A DNA stretch of 64,000 nt from Yamagishiella unicocca (taxonomy: Eukaryota; Chlorophyta; Chlorophyceae; Chlamydomonadales; Volvocaceae). The notes under the pieces were generated by a model. The model was not told the DNA's origin. It ran no database searches and saw only the letters and a list, made by a program, of their open reading frames with translations. Both the position numbers and the translations under genes were made by a program. This document shows, in pieces, positions 22,301-33,547 of the stretch (position 1 is its first letter; each line of letters begins with the position of its first letter). The stretch is from NCBI GenBank assembly GCA_003116995.1, contig BDSL01000053.1, positions 124,001 to 188,000 on the forward strand. The letters run 5' to 3'.

Positions 22301-25300
22301 CCACCATGCGTTTCGCAGCTCCCCACCCTCGCCCTTCCGCCCGGATATGCTTCACCCCACTCACTGCCCCCCACCCGCCGGCCGTGGATTCGCAGGTTAT
22401 CCTTTACCCCCACCCACACACCCCACACACCACCCCAACCCGCTTACACGCCATCACCTGTCCCTACCCCCCCCCCCTTCAGGTGTCAGATCCCGACAAG
22501 CTGGACGCCATCTTCGTGCCAGTGGGCGGGGGCGGTCTCATCGCCGGCATCGCAGCCTTCACCAAGGTCCTCAAGCCAGGGATCAAGGTGCGCAGCGTGA
22601 CCTCCCGACACCCCGCCGCCTGGCTGGCTGGCTGAGCTGGCTGGCTGAGCTGCAGGGAGGGTCAGGGCAAGGGCGGCGGCGGCCCCGCCAACCCGTCCCC
22701 AGTTGACCTTTCACCCCTGACGCCATGCGTGCTGCCCGGCCTCACCCCGCCCACTCCCCCCTTTAACCCCTTTTTAATCGACGCCCGTGCCGAAAGCACC
22801 ATCAGATCCCGTCACCTGCCGTACTCTTTCGCCGTACAGATCATCGGCGTGGAGCCTACTGGCGCCAACGCCATGGCCATCAGTCTGGCTCGCGGGGAGC
22901 GCGTGGCGCTGTCCCGAGTGGACGCATTCGCGGACGGAGTGGCGGTCAAGCAGGTGGGGGGGGGGAGGGGGGCGGCGGCAGCAGGCGGCGTGTGTGTATT
23001 GGGGGGGAGGGGAATTGATGGCGGCTGCCTCGGGCGGCCATGGGGGAAAGGCAGGAGCAGCGCTTTGGCAGCGGATGCGGCGACAACCGTATGGCGGAGG
23101 TGGCAATGGCCGGGGCTGGGGCTGGGGCTCGGCTGGGGCGGGCAGGAAGTACGGCCGCAGCGCGCGCTGCCCATCCATCCGTCCATCCGTCGGCTGGCCC
23201 GGGCCTCCGCACCTGCCCTTTCCACCCCCCTGCCCGCCTCCGCTGCACCTCCCCCCCTCCCGTCCCTCCAGGTGGGTCAGGAGACCTTCCGCATGTGCCG
23301 CGAGCTCGTCGACGGTGTTGTGCTGGTGGACAACTCGGCGGTGTCGGCGGCCATCAAGGACGTGTTCAACGAGACCAGGAGCATCCTGGAGCCCGCGGGG
23401 GCGCTGGCGGTGGCGGGGGCCAAGGCGTGGCTCAAGCGACACGCCATGAAGGGTGGGTGGACGGCAGACAGCCGGGCAGGAGGGCCACGTGGAGGTTCGC
23501 TGGCTTGGGCCCAGCTGGCGTCCGTGTTTGTCTGGAGTTTGGGAGGATGGTTGTAATGCTTGTGGGTACGGTAGCAGCAGGCCAGAGGTAGCAGCGGGCT
23601 GCTGGCTTAGTGGAGGGGGGTGGTCAGGATGGAGGGTCATCAAGCGTGGCTTGTGCAACCAGCAGGGAAGAAACCAGCAGGGAAGAAACCAGGCCGGCAG
23701 TCGCCTTCCCCCCTCACTGCAGCAACCGCCGCAACCGCCACATAAACGAACCTGCCCCCACCTGCCGGCCCCGTTACAGGCGCCACCGTGGTCGCTGTCA
23801 CCAGCGGCGCCAACATGAACTTCGAGCGGCTGCGGCTGGTGGCGGAGCTGGCCAACGTGGGGGGGCGCACTGAGGCCACCATCACCACGACCATACCGGA
23901 GCGGCCGGGAGCGTTCAAGTGAGGGAGGCGGGGGAAAGGGTTTTAGGGTGGAGAAGGAGAGAGGGGGAGCGCGCAGAGCGCAGAGCGGCGAGAGGGGAAC
24001 CCACTGGCTTGGTGGCTACGGAATGGAAGTGTACTGCAGAACATACGTGTGTTTTCATCACACATCCAGCTTTTCTTGTGCGCCTGCGTCCTACGGCCGT
24101 CTTCAACACCCGCACATCCTTGCATGGGAGGGACCAGCAGTCCTATCCTCCAGTCAGTACGCGCCTCCACCCGCCTGCTCAGTGCGCGTACGCCCCACCG
24201 TTCATGTACCTAGATGTTTACGTACCCGCCCCCGACTGCCCGCCCGGCCCCCGCCCTGCCCCCGCCACTGCTCCAGGGAGTTCATCTCCACGGCCCTGTC
24301 CTCCGACGCGGACATCTCCGTCACCGAGTTCAAGTACCGCTACTCGGCGGGCAGCACCGCGCAGGTGTTGTGGGGCGCGGGCATCCGCACACACGAGCAG
24401 CTGACGGCGCTGCTGGATCGGCTCAACGCAGCAGGCATGACGTCCGTGGACATCAGCGGGCTGGAGGTGGCGCAGGTGGGTGAGGGGGCGGCTGCGGCGG
24501 CTGGGGACGGGGCGGTGTGGTGCGTGCGGACTGCGGAGAGGGGTTGCAAGCAAGGAAAACACCCGTGCGCGAAGGAAAACAGTTTAGGACAGACGTTTCG
24601 AGATGCATGCTGGAGGACTTGGTGCGGAGAGGTTTCGAGGAAGAGGCAATGCGGAGGGGTTCGAGGGAGACCCGTGGATGTCCGAAAAAACCGTTTAGAG
24701 TAGACGTTTTTACATGCATGCTGGAGAACTGGGTTGGGGATACTAAAGCCGAAGGTCGTAATTTGACCTTTGGCGGCTAAGCTAAAGCGGCTACGGCGAG
24801 ACGACAGGAGGCGAGGACCCCACGCGACGCACGGAAACGCTTCGCAGAACCGGTTTGGGCGCTAACAGGAGAACTGGGGGAGGTGGTGAGCTATGGGAGA
24901 GCGGACAGCGCCGGTCCCGGTCCCGGTCCCGCGGACCGACCCGCGGACCGGGTGGGGTGGGGTGGTGGGGTCCGTGGCTGGAGGAGACGGGGCGGAGCGC
25001 CGCGTGCCGCTTCCCTCGTCCAGCGCTCCCCTTCTTTCCCGTCCGTCGCTGCCGTGCGCGAGCCCAACCCGCTACTCCCCCTCTGCCCCCCACCCCGGCG
25101 CTGCTCCCCCCTCCCCCTCCCCCGCTCACAGGTCCACCTCCGGCACCTGGCGGGCGGGCGTGCGCGCTCCTACACCGGCCGCATCGAGGACGAGAAGATC
25201 ATCCAGGTGCGCCCTCCCGGCACCACCACCTGCAGCAGCAGCCTCTGTGCCGCCCCCGCCTGTGCCCTCTACCCTCCCCGCCCCCGGTCTTTCTTCTCCA

Positions 25301-25913
25301 CACATACACCCCTGCCTCGTGCCTCCCCTCCCCACCGGTTCTATTATTGTAACTCCCCCACCAGGTGGTGTTCCCCGAGCGGCCCGGCGCGCTGCGGTCC
25401 TTCCTGGACGTGGTGTCGCCCGCTTGGAACGTGACGCTCTTCCACTACCGCAACTCGGGCAACAGGGAGTCGAGCGTGCTGCTGGGCGTGCAGGTGCGGA
25501 CGGGCTGGGCGGGCCGGGCTCCAGGGGAATGATTGCGTGCGATGGCCGCACGGTGGTGCGGCTCGTGACTTAAAGCACCCCCCGCCCGCCCTGCGCTGGC
25601 ATAGCGACAACCCCCGCCTTGGTGGCGGCAACCCCGCCTTGGTGGCGGCATCCCAACCGCCACCTCCCGGTCCCCGACCTCCCGGGTCCCCTCTCCGTGC
25701 TGGACACCAGCCCTCCGCCGGATGTACCAGCGTGTGCATCAGCGGCCCCCCCCCCGGCCCCCTAACCCCCCGGGCACCCAACAGGTGCCGGCGTACGAGG
25801 AGGAGCGCTTCCATGCCGCGCTGCACTCTCTGCGGGGCAGCGGCAGCGAGAGCTTCTCGTTCAAGGAGCTGCAGGGGGCGGTGCGGGAGGTGTTTGACCA
25901 GTTCATCCAGTGA
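19390..25913 (+). CDS. THD1: Threonine deaminase (threonine ammonia-lyase), plastid precursor
   Basis: Thirteen exons join in phase: 19390-19746, 20231-20320, 20716-20821, 21247-21356, 21936-22160, 22483-22587, 22840-22953, 23272-23452, 23780-23918, 24277-24475, 25132-25206, 25365-25493 and 25785-25913. The product is about 652 residues. The first 100 or so residues are Ser/Arg/Pro-rich with few acids, as in chloroplast transit peptides. The PLP lysine is about K182 in [26 protein letters not shown] and the phosphate loop GGGGL (about 311-315) follow. The C-terminal third carries the paired ACT-like regulatory domains that bind isoleucine and valine. By homology it converts threonine to 2-oxobutanoate, the first step of isoleucine synthesis. 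It is complete. A TGTAA lies only 9 nt after the stop. Confidence 0.95.
19966..20040 (+). repeat. 25-bp tandem repeat, three copies, in threonine deaminase intron 1
   Basis: Three copies start with GGTCTGAGGGTCGATGCA and are spaced 25 bp apart. They differ only in the G-run between units. Confidence 0.9.
21361..21515 (+). repeat. GGCTGGCTGGT / GGCAGGGCGGCT tandem array in intron 4
   Basis: Irregular array of about 150 bp starting just after the donor of exon 21247-21356. It reads GGCTGGCTGG and CAGGGCGG in alternating blocks. Confidence 0.8.
24546..24622 (+). repeat. Dispersed intron repeat, copy C
   Basis: Contains ACCCGTGCGCGAAGGAAAAC, then AGTTTAGGACAGACGTTTCG and AGATGCATGCTGGAGGAC. It lies in the threonine deaminase intron after exon 24277-24475 and is the first of two tandem copies. 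Confidence 0.75.
24661..24733 (+). repeat. Dispersed intron repeat, copy D (most complete)
   Basis: Reads TCGAGGGAGACCCGTGGATG, then AAAAAACCGTTTAGAGTAG, ACGTTTTTACATGCATGC and TGGAGAACTGGG. It matches copies in three other genes and lies in the same intron as copy C. Confidence 0.8.
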
Positions 25914-25921
25914 TCAATCAT

Positions 25922-25926
25922 TGTAA
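25922..25926 (+). terminator. TGTAA polyadenylation signal of threonine deaminase
   Basis: TGTAA starts only 9 nt after the stop codon. If used, it would give an exceptionally short 3' UTR. I saw no other + strand TGTAA before the next gene. Confidence 0.45.
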
Positions 25927-26244
25927 AAGGTGTAGGCGCACGCTGGGGGGAGGGTATGAGGGGACCCCGCAGGGTACGAGAGGAAACCCGGTGGGGTGGG
26001 GCGTTACTGGTAGTAGGAGGATTTGATGTGGGGTTCAGGGTTTTGCTGGAGTAGGAGGCAAGGGGGCAAGCAGGATTGCCGCAGCGTTGTATGTATCCAC
26101 TTTATGGGTTGGCGATGGGGTTTGATGTGAGTTTGTGCTCTAGGGCCTGGTTTGGGCGAGGGAGACGAGTTTGTCGCAAGTAGCGCCGACGATGAAACTG
26201 CTGTCACAAGTAGCGCGATGCGTGCTGGATGGTGTGTGTGGGTC

Positions 26245-26249
26245 TTACA
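26245..26249 (-). terminator. TGTAA polyadenylation signal of the RING/UBL gene
   Basis: TGTAA on the minus strand about 650 nt past the stop at 26902. Confidence 0.4.
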
Positions 26250-26901
26250 GCAGGCGCAGCACAAAACGTCGTCTGCTGACGCGCGCAGCCTCGGCCAGCC
26301 ATGAGCTGGAGGCGGCCTGACGGTCGGCCACGACCGCAGGCTGCTGCGGCGTTGACAAAAAAAGAGCCTGTCAGCTCGGGCCAGAGCGCGCCCTCGCGAA
26401 TGGCTTCCCTCCTTATCGCGCGTAAGCACAACAGCTGCTTGGCGCTCAGCGCTTGGAGCCTTCGGCTGGTTTGCCTTGGCAAAGAACCGCGCATCAAGGT
26501 CCGGTATGGCAGGCAGGAAGTTTGTTGTGCCACCGGTGTATGGAAATCTGGTGTGTTGGTTATGGGTTGCCGTACCATGATCGCAACCGCTGCTGCGGCC
26601 CCCCCAATCTGCTGGCGCTGCGAAGCGCCTGTGCGCTGAAATGCCTGTGGCAGCAGGTGCCGCAGCAAGTGGCCAACTGGCCATCAATCACCGCACCGGT
26701 GTAAAGTATGAAGCGACCACGATGACGACCGCACCCGCCAACCCCGCCCAGACCGACGAGGTTTGTCCCTTCAGTCCCTCGCACTCTACTCCACTCGCCT
26801 CCCTCCAGCATAATGCCTGAGCCAAACTCCCTTTTGAGGATCTGTCCGGCGCATTCCCACGCCGGCACGCAGCCGCGGACATCGAATCTCCGCAGGGCCT
26901 G

Positions 26902-28549
26902 CTAGTCGGCATGGGCGGCGGCGCGGCCGCCGCCGCTGTTCGGTGCGGGCCCACCTGGGCCGGCAACAAACGAGGGGTGGAGGGACGACACGAAGACCCG
27001 CAGCGCATCGACCAGCGGCCTGAGGGCCGCGCGGAGGGGCAGCCACAGCGGCGCTGCTCCCAGCCAGCTGAGCCTGAGGCCCAGCCGCTGCATCCACGCC
27101 CGCACAAAGGCCCTGCAGGCAGCGCGGGGCACCCAGCCGTACTTACGCTACACCCGTGCAAGGAACAATAGTTTAACTCTGTTAACCTACCCCTCTGGGA
27201 TACCCCCGCAGGCGGGGGAATAATTGTAAATACTCTTAAGACGCACGTAGCTTTACTAGGTAAAAAAGGAGACCGCAGGGAGCAGGGTTGGAGTCGCATG
27301 ATGACGCGCCCACCTGATGCCCGGCCCCCGCGCCGCCTTCCCCCGCGAAGCCACCAGCACCACCACCGCCCGGCCCGCCACGGCTTCCCGCAGCTGGTCG
27401 TCCGAGTCCAGGCAGCGGCCCCGGCACACCAGCTTCACCCTGCAGGCGGGAGAGCAGGGGGGCCGATGAAGGCTTGCGCCACCGCACCCCAACACGATAC
27501 CGGCCCCAAGCGGGAGACGCATTGACAGCAGAAGCCACCCTCAGCTCATTAGAGAAACACATTATTTAATGTGTGATGATGATCATTAAAAATGCAATTG
27601 GACAACGCACCCACCGGCTGGAATCGAGCCTGAACAGCGCACAGACGGCGTCGCAGATGCGGCCATCCTTCGCAGCAGCCACTCGGAGCTGGCGGCGAAG
27701 ACGGGCGCAGCGGCCGAGGCATGCAGGCGGGGGCGATCACGCTTCAACCGACAGCAGCAAGTGCGGGCGGTTGCGCCATGTGCAGCAGCACCTGCGGCCA
27801 CGAGACAACCCACAACTGCAACAACAGCAACCACGACCGCAACCGCAGCTGCAACCGACGCAGCACGGGGGCCGGAGCGCGGGACTGCACTACACCGTGT
27901 ACTGTAGGAATGCTGTTACTCAATCATAAACAGATAATAATAATAACAAAGACGCGTTTGTAGGGGGAGCTGCCATACCTCAAATCGCACGCGGCCGATC
28001 TGCAGGAGCAACACGCCGGGCGACCCAGATGGGCCCACTGCCGACGATACTCGGGAGTGCGCAGTAGCCGGTGCGGCACCATCACCTGATCCGCGTGATG
28101 ACGTCGCGGTCGCTGGCGGCTCCACATCAGCATCCGCGGAGGGCGGCGCGCAGTGCAGCATGGGCTGGCGGCAGATGGGACAGCTGGGGCGGGGGCTGCT
28201 CTGCTGCCGCCACACGTGCTCTGCCAGACACTGGGGGGAGCGGGGGGCATTTGCGAGGACGCGTGGGGTTGGAGGGGGGGAGAGGAGACTGGGCGAGGCA
28301 GTCTGGCTGCTGAGGCGGAGGTGCACAGCTGGCATTATTGACATTGTGGGTGCCATTGCCTCACTGCGCACACGTCTCAGCACGTCGTTTCGTCGGCCAT
28401 TCCGTGGTAGAGCAACCGTGCTCTAGCCTCCAAGCCGATGATCAGCATACCTTCCCACAGTACTGATGCCCACAGTTTGTCACCACGTAACGCTGGTCTG
28501 TGGACAGGTGTTCACGATAACAAACTGGGCAGATCCACGCTTCTGACAT
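26902..28549 (-). CDS. RING finger and ubiquitin-like domain protein, probable E3 ligase
   Basis: Five exons join in phase: 28549-28451, 28230-27979, 27741-27611, 27439-27314 and 27112-26902. The product is about 272 residues. A C3HC4 RING opens the protein at C7, C10, C26, H28, C31, C34, C50 and C53 (CPVC, TNCGHQYC, CPICRQP), with spacing like RNF170-type RINGs. A low-complexity linker follows. Then comes a beta-grasp ubiquitin-like segment (about 105-200) ending VKLVCRGRCLDSDDQL and AVVVLVAS. The last exon has a hydrophobic, Trp/Leu/Arg-rich helix pair that may contact a membrane. The function as an E3 ubiquitin ligase is inferred from the RING alone. The third exon is the weakest, because its acceptor is not typical. 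The gene is upstream of and co-oriented with nothing obvious. Confidence 0.75.
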
Positions 28550-28681
28550 TGCGTAAAGGTCGCGGTACCAATGGTCGCGGCGCTAGCGCAGCTTTATGCG
28601 TACAATAGCTACGAGTAAAGGTGTTTTTATTTGCACATAACCGCTTACTGGTGACCAAAGTAAGTTGAGAAAGACGATGCC

Positions 28682-28750
28682 AAAGAGATAGTGGCGTTAT
28701 GGGGGATTGGCGTTTTGCCAAGGAGATAGTGGCGTTATGGGGGATTGGCG
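28682..28750 (+). repeat. 38-bp tandem duplication upstream of the RING/UBL gene
   Basis: GAGATAGTGGCGTTATGGGG is repeated with its flanks after 38 bp. The repeat starts about 130 bp upstream of the start codon, so it lies in the likely promoter or 5' UTR. Confidence 0.85.
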
Positions 28751-28856
28751 ATATAATGACAAAAGTCAGTTTTATGCAATTGAATTCAGTGCTGTATGAC
28801 GTGAGTTAAAAGCAGTTTTGTCCTACGGTTTATTACGCGGGATGCAATACCGGTAG

Positions 28857-28861
28857 TTACA
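28857..28861 (-). terminator. TGTAA polyadenylation signal, phosphoesterase gene
   Basis: TGTAA on the minus strand about 400 nt past the stop at 29263. Confidence 0.4.
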
Positions 28862-29262
28862 AGGGAGCAGGCGAGCAGCTACGAGTCAGTCATGAGGTCG
28901 CCGACCCGATGGCGAGTACGGATGCGCAATGTTGGAGCAGGCAATGATAGGCAGGTCGGCACTGTGTATAGACTACTACGCTACAGTACATGGCAGTACC
29001 GTGGATTGCGATACACGGCTTCGATTATATACCGGTAGATCCAGATGCCGTGACCAGAGGCGTGCGTTGTAACATTCACACAGCTAGCCGGCGACGTGTG
29101 CAATGCACGGCTTCATCCACCGAGTCTTATGGTGCCCAGTAGTCAGGCGGCGGCGGAGAGGACTGCCAGCTTGATGTTGGGGCCCCGGCAGTAGCAGTGG
29201 TGATGGTGGCGGGTAAAATTGAAAACCCGTGGTCCGATAAAACCCTAAAACGCTAAACTCCG

Positions 29263-31137
29263 CTACAAGACGATACCATCACGGGGTGCCCTCCAGACTC
29301 CCTGCTCCTCCTGCTGCTGCTGCTGCCGCCGGCCCGCACCCTCCTTTCCGCGCGCCGTCAGGTTGGTGGGGTCGCCTTGCGCCACCACCCGCCCCTCCGG
29401 CAGCACCACAGCCCGCGGCTGTGCTCGCCGCTCGAAGTCCCTGCGTGTCCCCGCGTAGAACACCGCGGCGTTGACCAGCAGCACGCCACGGGGGTCTTCC
29501 GCAGCTGGGTGGGGCACTCGGTACTCGCCCACTGCCTCGTGGATGTGACCACAGATCCACAGCCGGGGCGGCCGCCGCAGCGCCTGTGCACAATAAGGTT
29601 CCCCCCCACGCACGCGGTAAGTTAGTTCTCGTGCTTGGTGCCATAGACCGCAGCACCATGAGGCCCCGACACCCCTGCCCCTGCCCCTGCCCCTGCCCCT
29701 GCCCCTGCCCCTGCCCCTGCCCCTGCCCCTGCCCCTGCCCCTGCCCCTGCCCCTGCCCCTGCCCCTGCCCCTGCTGCCCCCTGCCCCTGCCCCTGCCCCT
29801 GCCCCTGCCCCTGCCCCTGCTGCCCCCTGACCTGGACGGCCGCCATGAGCTGCTTGTCGCCCACGTGGCTGCCCCGAGTGAGGTCGCCGTACCCGTACGG
29901 CGGGGTATGAGTCACCAGCACATCCAGCTGTAGGTCGGGGGGCAGCAGCTGCGACCAGTGGCGCTGACCAGCGGCCTCGTCCTCGAGCTACAGCAGGGGC
30001 AACGACGAAACGCGTGTTTGTCACATAAGGCAAAGCAACGGGAGGGGCAGCGGGGGCGGCGCTGTCGACCCACGGGTTTTCCCCACCTTCTCCCCACCTG
30101 CCACACTCCCGCGTACTCCGGCGACCAGGGGGACGCCAGCAGCCGCAGCCCTGCCACCTCAACCACCCGGTCAACCACCACTGAAGCGCCGGCAATCTTG
30201 AGGCCTTCCCCCGCCTCTGCGGGCGGAGAGGTGAGGGTGAGGTGCAGTCAGGTGCAGTGTTGTGCGTGGGGCGGTGGAGCGGCGGCGGCGGCAGGTACGA
30301 CGACTTTCGCGCAAGGGTGGCAGGACGCATTTGGCCACAGCCCCCACACCCACCGTACGCCGCCCTGTCCATGTTCCTGCGGCAGCAGCGGCAGCGGCAT
30401 GACGAGATGCGGTCACTCAAGGCAGGGGTCGGGTGATGGAAAAGAAGGCGGCAGCGTTTGCCGTACAACGCCCTTCACGGCCGACGCCAGCTACCCTTCG
30501 GCTGTTCCTAATTGCTTTTTCGAGCGGAATGGTGCTGCCGCCGTAGCTGCAGGACCGCTACTGCTGCTGCTGCCATGGCTATAGCCTGACCCGCCCCACC
30601 ACAGCTGCACTTAGCCGCCACACCGTCTCACCACTGCCGGTCAAGGGGACACAGGCAATAACCCACTGGCCCTTCCCCTCCTCTCCCCCCCGCCCGTGGA
30701 TTCGAGGATTCTCTTTAACCCCGCCGCCCTCACCCGCCCGGTCACCGGGCGTCCGCTCTGTGCGCCCTCACCCGAAGCCCACCACCTTGTGGCGGTGCGG
30801 CAGGGAGGCCAGCCAGCGCTCCAGGGAGGCCACATCCCGCGAGCTGCGCAGCTCAATGTCACCGGCGATGACCAGCACGTCGCCTGCGCGCTCGTGGGGG
30901 GGAGGGAGCTGTCGGAGAATGCGCAGGTGGCATCATCACACGAACAAGCAAGCCCCGTGGTGACCTGTCGCACTGCGCTGCGAGCCCGGGAGCCAAAGTT
31001 GCGTCCAGCCTTCACCCCCGCCTGTTACAGCCGTCCCACACACCGTCTGGCACGTCGATTACGTCGCCGCGCAGGTGCAGGCCGTGTATGTCGCTGATGG
31101 AGACCACCACCGTGCTGGCGCTGGTGCTAGGTTCCAT
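29263..31137 (-). CDS. Calcineurin-like metallophosphoesterase, MPPED/UPF0046 type
   Basis: Six exons join in phase: 31137-31044, 30883-30772, 30376-30354, 30216-30098, 29987-29832 and 29583-29263. The product is about 274 residues, the usual length for MPPED proteins. The metal-site blocks run in order: SDIHG (D16, H18), GDVLVIAGD (D40), a GNMD block (69-72), VTHTPPYG (H143) and GHIH (180-183). In the family the third block is GNH(D/E). Here the His is Met, encoded by a 23-nt micro-exon whose phases fit on both sides. The C-terminal 50 or so residues are a Gln/Arg-rich extension. By homology it would be a metal-dependent phosphodiesterase, but the missing His could lower or change activity. 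I found no alternative exon that restores it. Confidence 0.8.
29673..29823 (+). repeat. CCCTGC hexanucleotide repeat, about 25 units, in an intron
   Basis: A nearly pure array of the 6-bp unit CCCCTG, interrupted twice by CTGCCC variants. It fills most of the intron between the last two phosphoesterase exons and reads GGGGCA on the transcribed sense strand. Confidence 0.95.
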
Positions 31138-33547
31138 TTCAGCCATCCCTCCAGCGCTTACGAGTTGTTCCTAGCGTTCGTTACTACCGATGTGGCGAAG
31201 CGAGCACCGGTAGCCGACCTAGGCTGTGACCCACAGCAACGTCCTAGATTGCTATAGATTTAAATATAGCGAACGTTTAGAAAGCGGGGAGGACAGCTTC
31301 CATTAACTTCAATGTGCGACTGAACACGTTGCCTCAACGTGGAATGGTAAACGCAAACCTAATACAAATGTATTCACCGAGTGCACAAGGAGTAATACAG
31401 GTTCGAAATGGTGGCTTGGGAGCTCACATGCTTTCAATCACGTATGGGAGTTGGGGCGTTAGGAGTTGACACCCATAAGCTTGCCACTGGATAGCTGTTT
31501 CAATATGGACAGGTTGCTGCACCACGCCAACCACGTTACAGTGCCCAGATGTCTGTGGGTGATTATGCTCCCCAGTTACTGTGCCGCCGCAAGGCTCACT
31601 GCAGTATGCGCTGCGCCCTCTGTGCCCTGGGCGACCTACTGGCATGGCGTGGGCATCGTACCTTCCTCTGCAGCGCAGACAACGTTGGGTGAACCGCCCC
31701 GCTCGTGGCGCTGATCTAGAAACGTAACGCTCACGAAAAGAACGCTGGCGCCGTATGCACCGGCGCGGCAACCGCCTCGACGTGGTTTCATGCTGCGAGG
31801 CTAGTTCTGCGCTTCCGTGCGGTGAGGGCGGTGGCAATCAGCGAGGAGTGGGGGTTTAAGCAGAATCACACTTTCAAATGGGTTTCGGAGGCAGGACTCG
31901 AGCGGAGCCGGCAGCCCACTTGCAAGCATGCGCTGCCAAGTTCCTACAGCATCAAGCAAGAGCTGCAGATTCGCCTGCAGCTCGACAGATGCACCGAGGC
32001 AAGGGATATGGTGGCCAGGCACAGCACACACCATCACCACCTGCGCCCAGCACAACCGCAAACCAACTTGTCGTACAGTCATCCTGACTCGCCGCAGCCC
32101 CTATCCTGGCTCCGGCCGCGGCCCCTCCGCAGCCCTTCATCAGCACATTTCGCCCAGGTTTTGCACATAAACGCTCGCGAACGCCAACGGAGCCCAGTAC
32201 TATTTCCTGCGTACAAGGGGTACCTCACAACTATGTAACCAGCATTAACGGCAGTGCCGATCTTCACAAAAAGCAACAGTAATGCACACCCTTAGGTAAG
32301 CTCACCAGCTCTCCTCGCGGAACCCTGCGCTAAAACGTTATCGTCCACTACAGGCTCGACCGATGCAACGGCGCAAACACCACCCGCCGCCGCCACCGCT
32401 GGCCTGACGTCACCGAAATACATCTCTCCACTCACAAGCCTAAGCAACAGCCCGCCATCACAGCGCGCAGTTCGTAGGGTAAACAGCACACGGTACGTAC
32501 GGTAACATCACATGGTACGTACGGTAAGAAGTCAAATAAGGGAGACGTGGGCTGCGCACAGCCTCCCTGGACAGCCGCGGACCGCACCCCCCGCTGCGCC
32601 AATCTGGGTGCCCCACCTGCGGCCACTAGGCAACCCAATCGCACACCTCGCTTTGTGCAATGATGCCAGTGGCAGGTGCCGCCGCTGAACAAACAAACCA
32701 TTTTTTCGCGCCTGCTTTGGTCCCAGGGATCCCCTCGCGCGCCGACTTTTTCGCATGATCTATGCCGCGCGGTTTGCAAACGCCACGCGGCCACGAATTT
32801 TCGAATTGGGTTTCGGAGAACACGGCGGTTGGCGGCGAAGCGAGGCGGGTGACCCGCGGGGAGGGCGAAGCGGACCCATCCCTGCTAAGGTGTGATTGCC
32901 CAGCACCGAGGCCGCTCGCAGGTTGTAGGCGCAATGCACATTGAAAACTACGCACGAATCGCACCGCGTCACTAAAACTCTGGAATGCCCACCGCATGCA
33001 AGTCGGCGCACGAGGGCTCGATGACGAACACGAACTAACACGGACCAACGGTTAAACGTCAAAATGACATCGCATCCACACATTGCACTAGTGCTGCTTC
33101 CTATCAATGGCACGAGGGCGAGGGTGGTGCGGTAAAAAAATGTTTCAGTGCGCTCCACAAGGCCGGTCATGAGTAGTCACGGCCTGCTGCTGTTGTGAGC
33201 ACGCCTTACCTGGGCGCGAACACCTCTCTGGTTTCATCGTGTAAACGCAAGGGCACCTGCGACCGCCGCGCACGACGCGAAACTGCCTGGGGGAAACGCA
33301 TTCAACGACCAACTGAACCACACTCTCTCACAAACCCCACTTGCACATGCAAGCTGCGCATTGCTCGATGCACGCATTGGTGCGAGCGTTGAATTTTCCA
33401 TTGACGAATCGCAAGGATCCCCAGTTGGATGAAGGGGCCGAATTTCCCGACACCAACTCCGCCCGACGCGCCTGGAGCCGGCCATCTCCTTAAGAGACCA
33501 GCGCCTTCGGTGTTGCCAGCCAGGCCCCCTGCAGCCGGCGCTCGTGA
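31138..33547. other. 2.4-kb intergenic region; no gene recognised
   Basis: This lies between the phosphoesterase start (31137) and the O-fucosyltransferase stop (33548), both minus strand. It contains short AT-richer stretches near 31260-31420, and paired GGTACGTACGGTAA words at 32491-32505 and 32513-32527. ORFs up to 140 codons occur on both strands but show no paired splice signals or domains. A small gene could be hidden here. Confidence 0.5.

Larger units (their letters stand above)
25914..26901. other. Convergent intergenic region; 3' UTRs only
   Basis: This lies between the stops of threonine deaminase (+) and the RING/UBL gene (-). A 227-codon open frame on the minus strand (26004-26687) has no recognisable domain and lies where the 3' UTR of the RING gene is expected. 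Confidence 0.6.
28550..29262. other. Intergenic region, RING/UBL promoter and phosphoesterase 3' UTR
   Basis: AT-richer than the coding blocks. It holds the 38-bp duplication, a candidate TGTAA (minus) at 28857-28861, and AAAACCCGTGG and AAAACCCTAAAACGCTAAAC words near 29222-29256. No gene was recognised. Confidence 0.6.

Noticed and set aside
26004..26687. 227-codon minus-strand open frame as a gene
   Set aside because: No domain, no splice structure and biased composition. It lies in the expected 3' UTR of the RING/UBL gene.
29673..29823. A Pro-Cys repeat protein encoded by the CCCTGC array
   Set aside because: The array lies between a good donor and acceptor of the phosphoesterase gene and encodes only a two-residue repeat.
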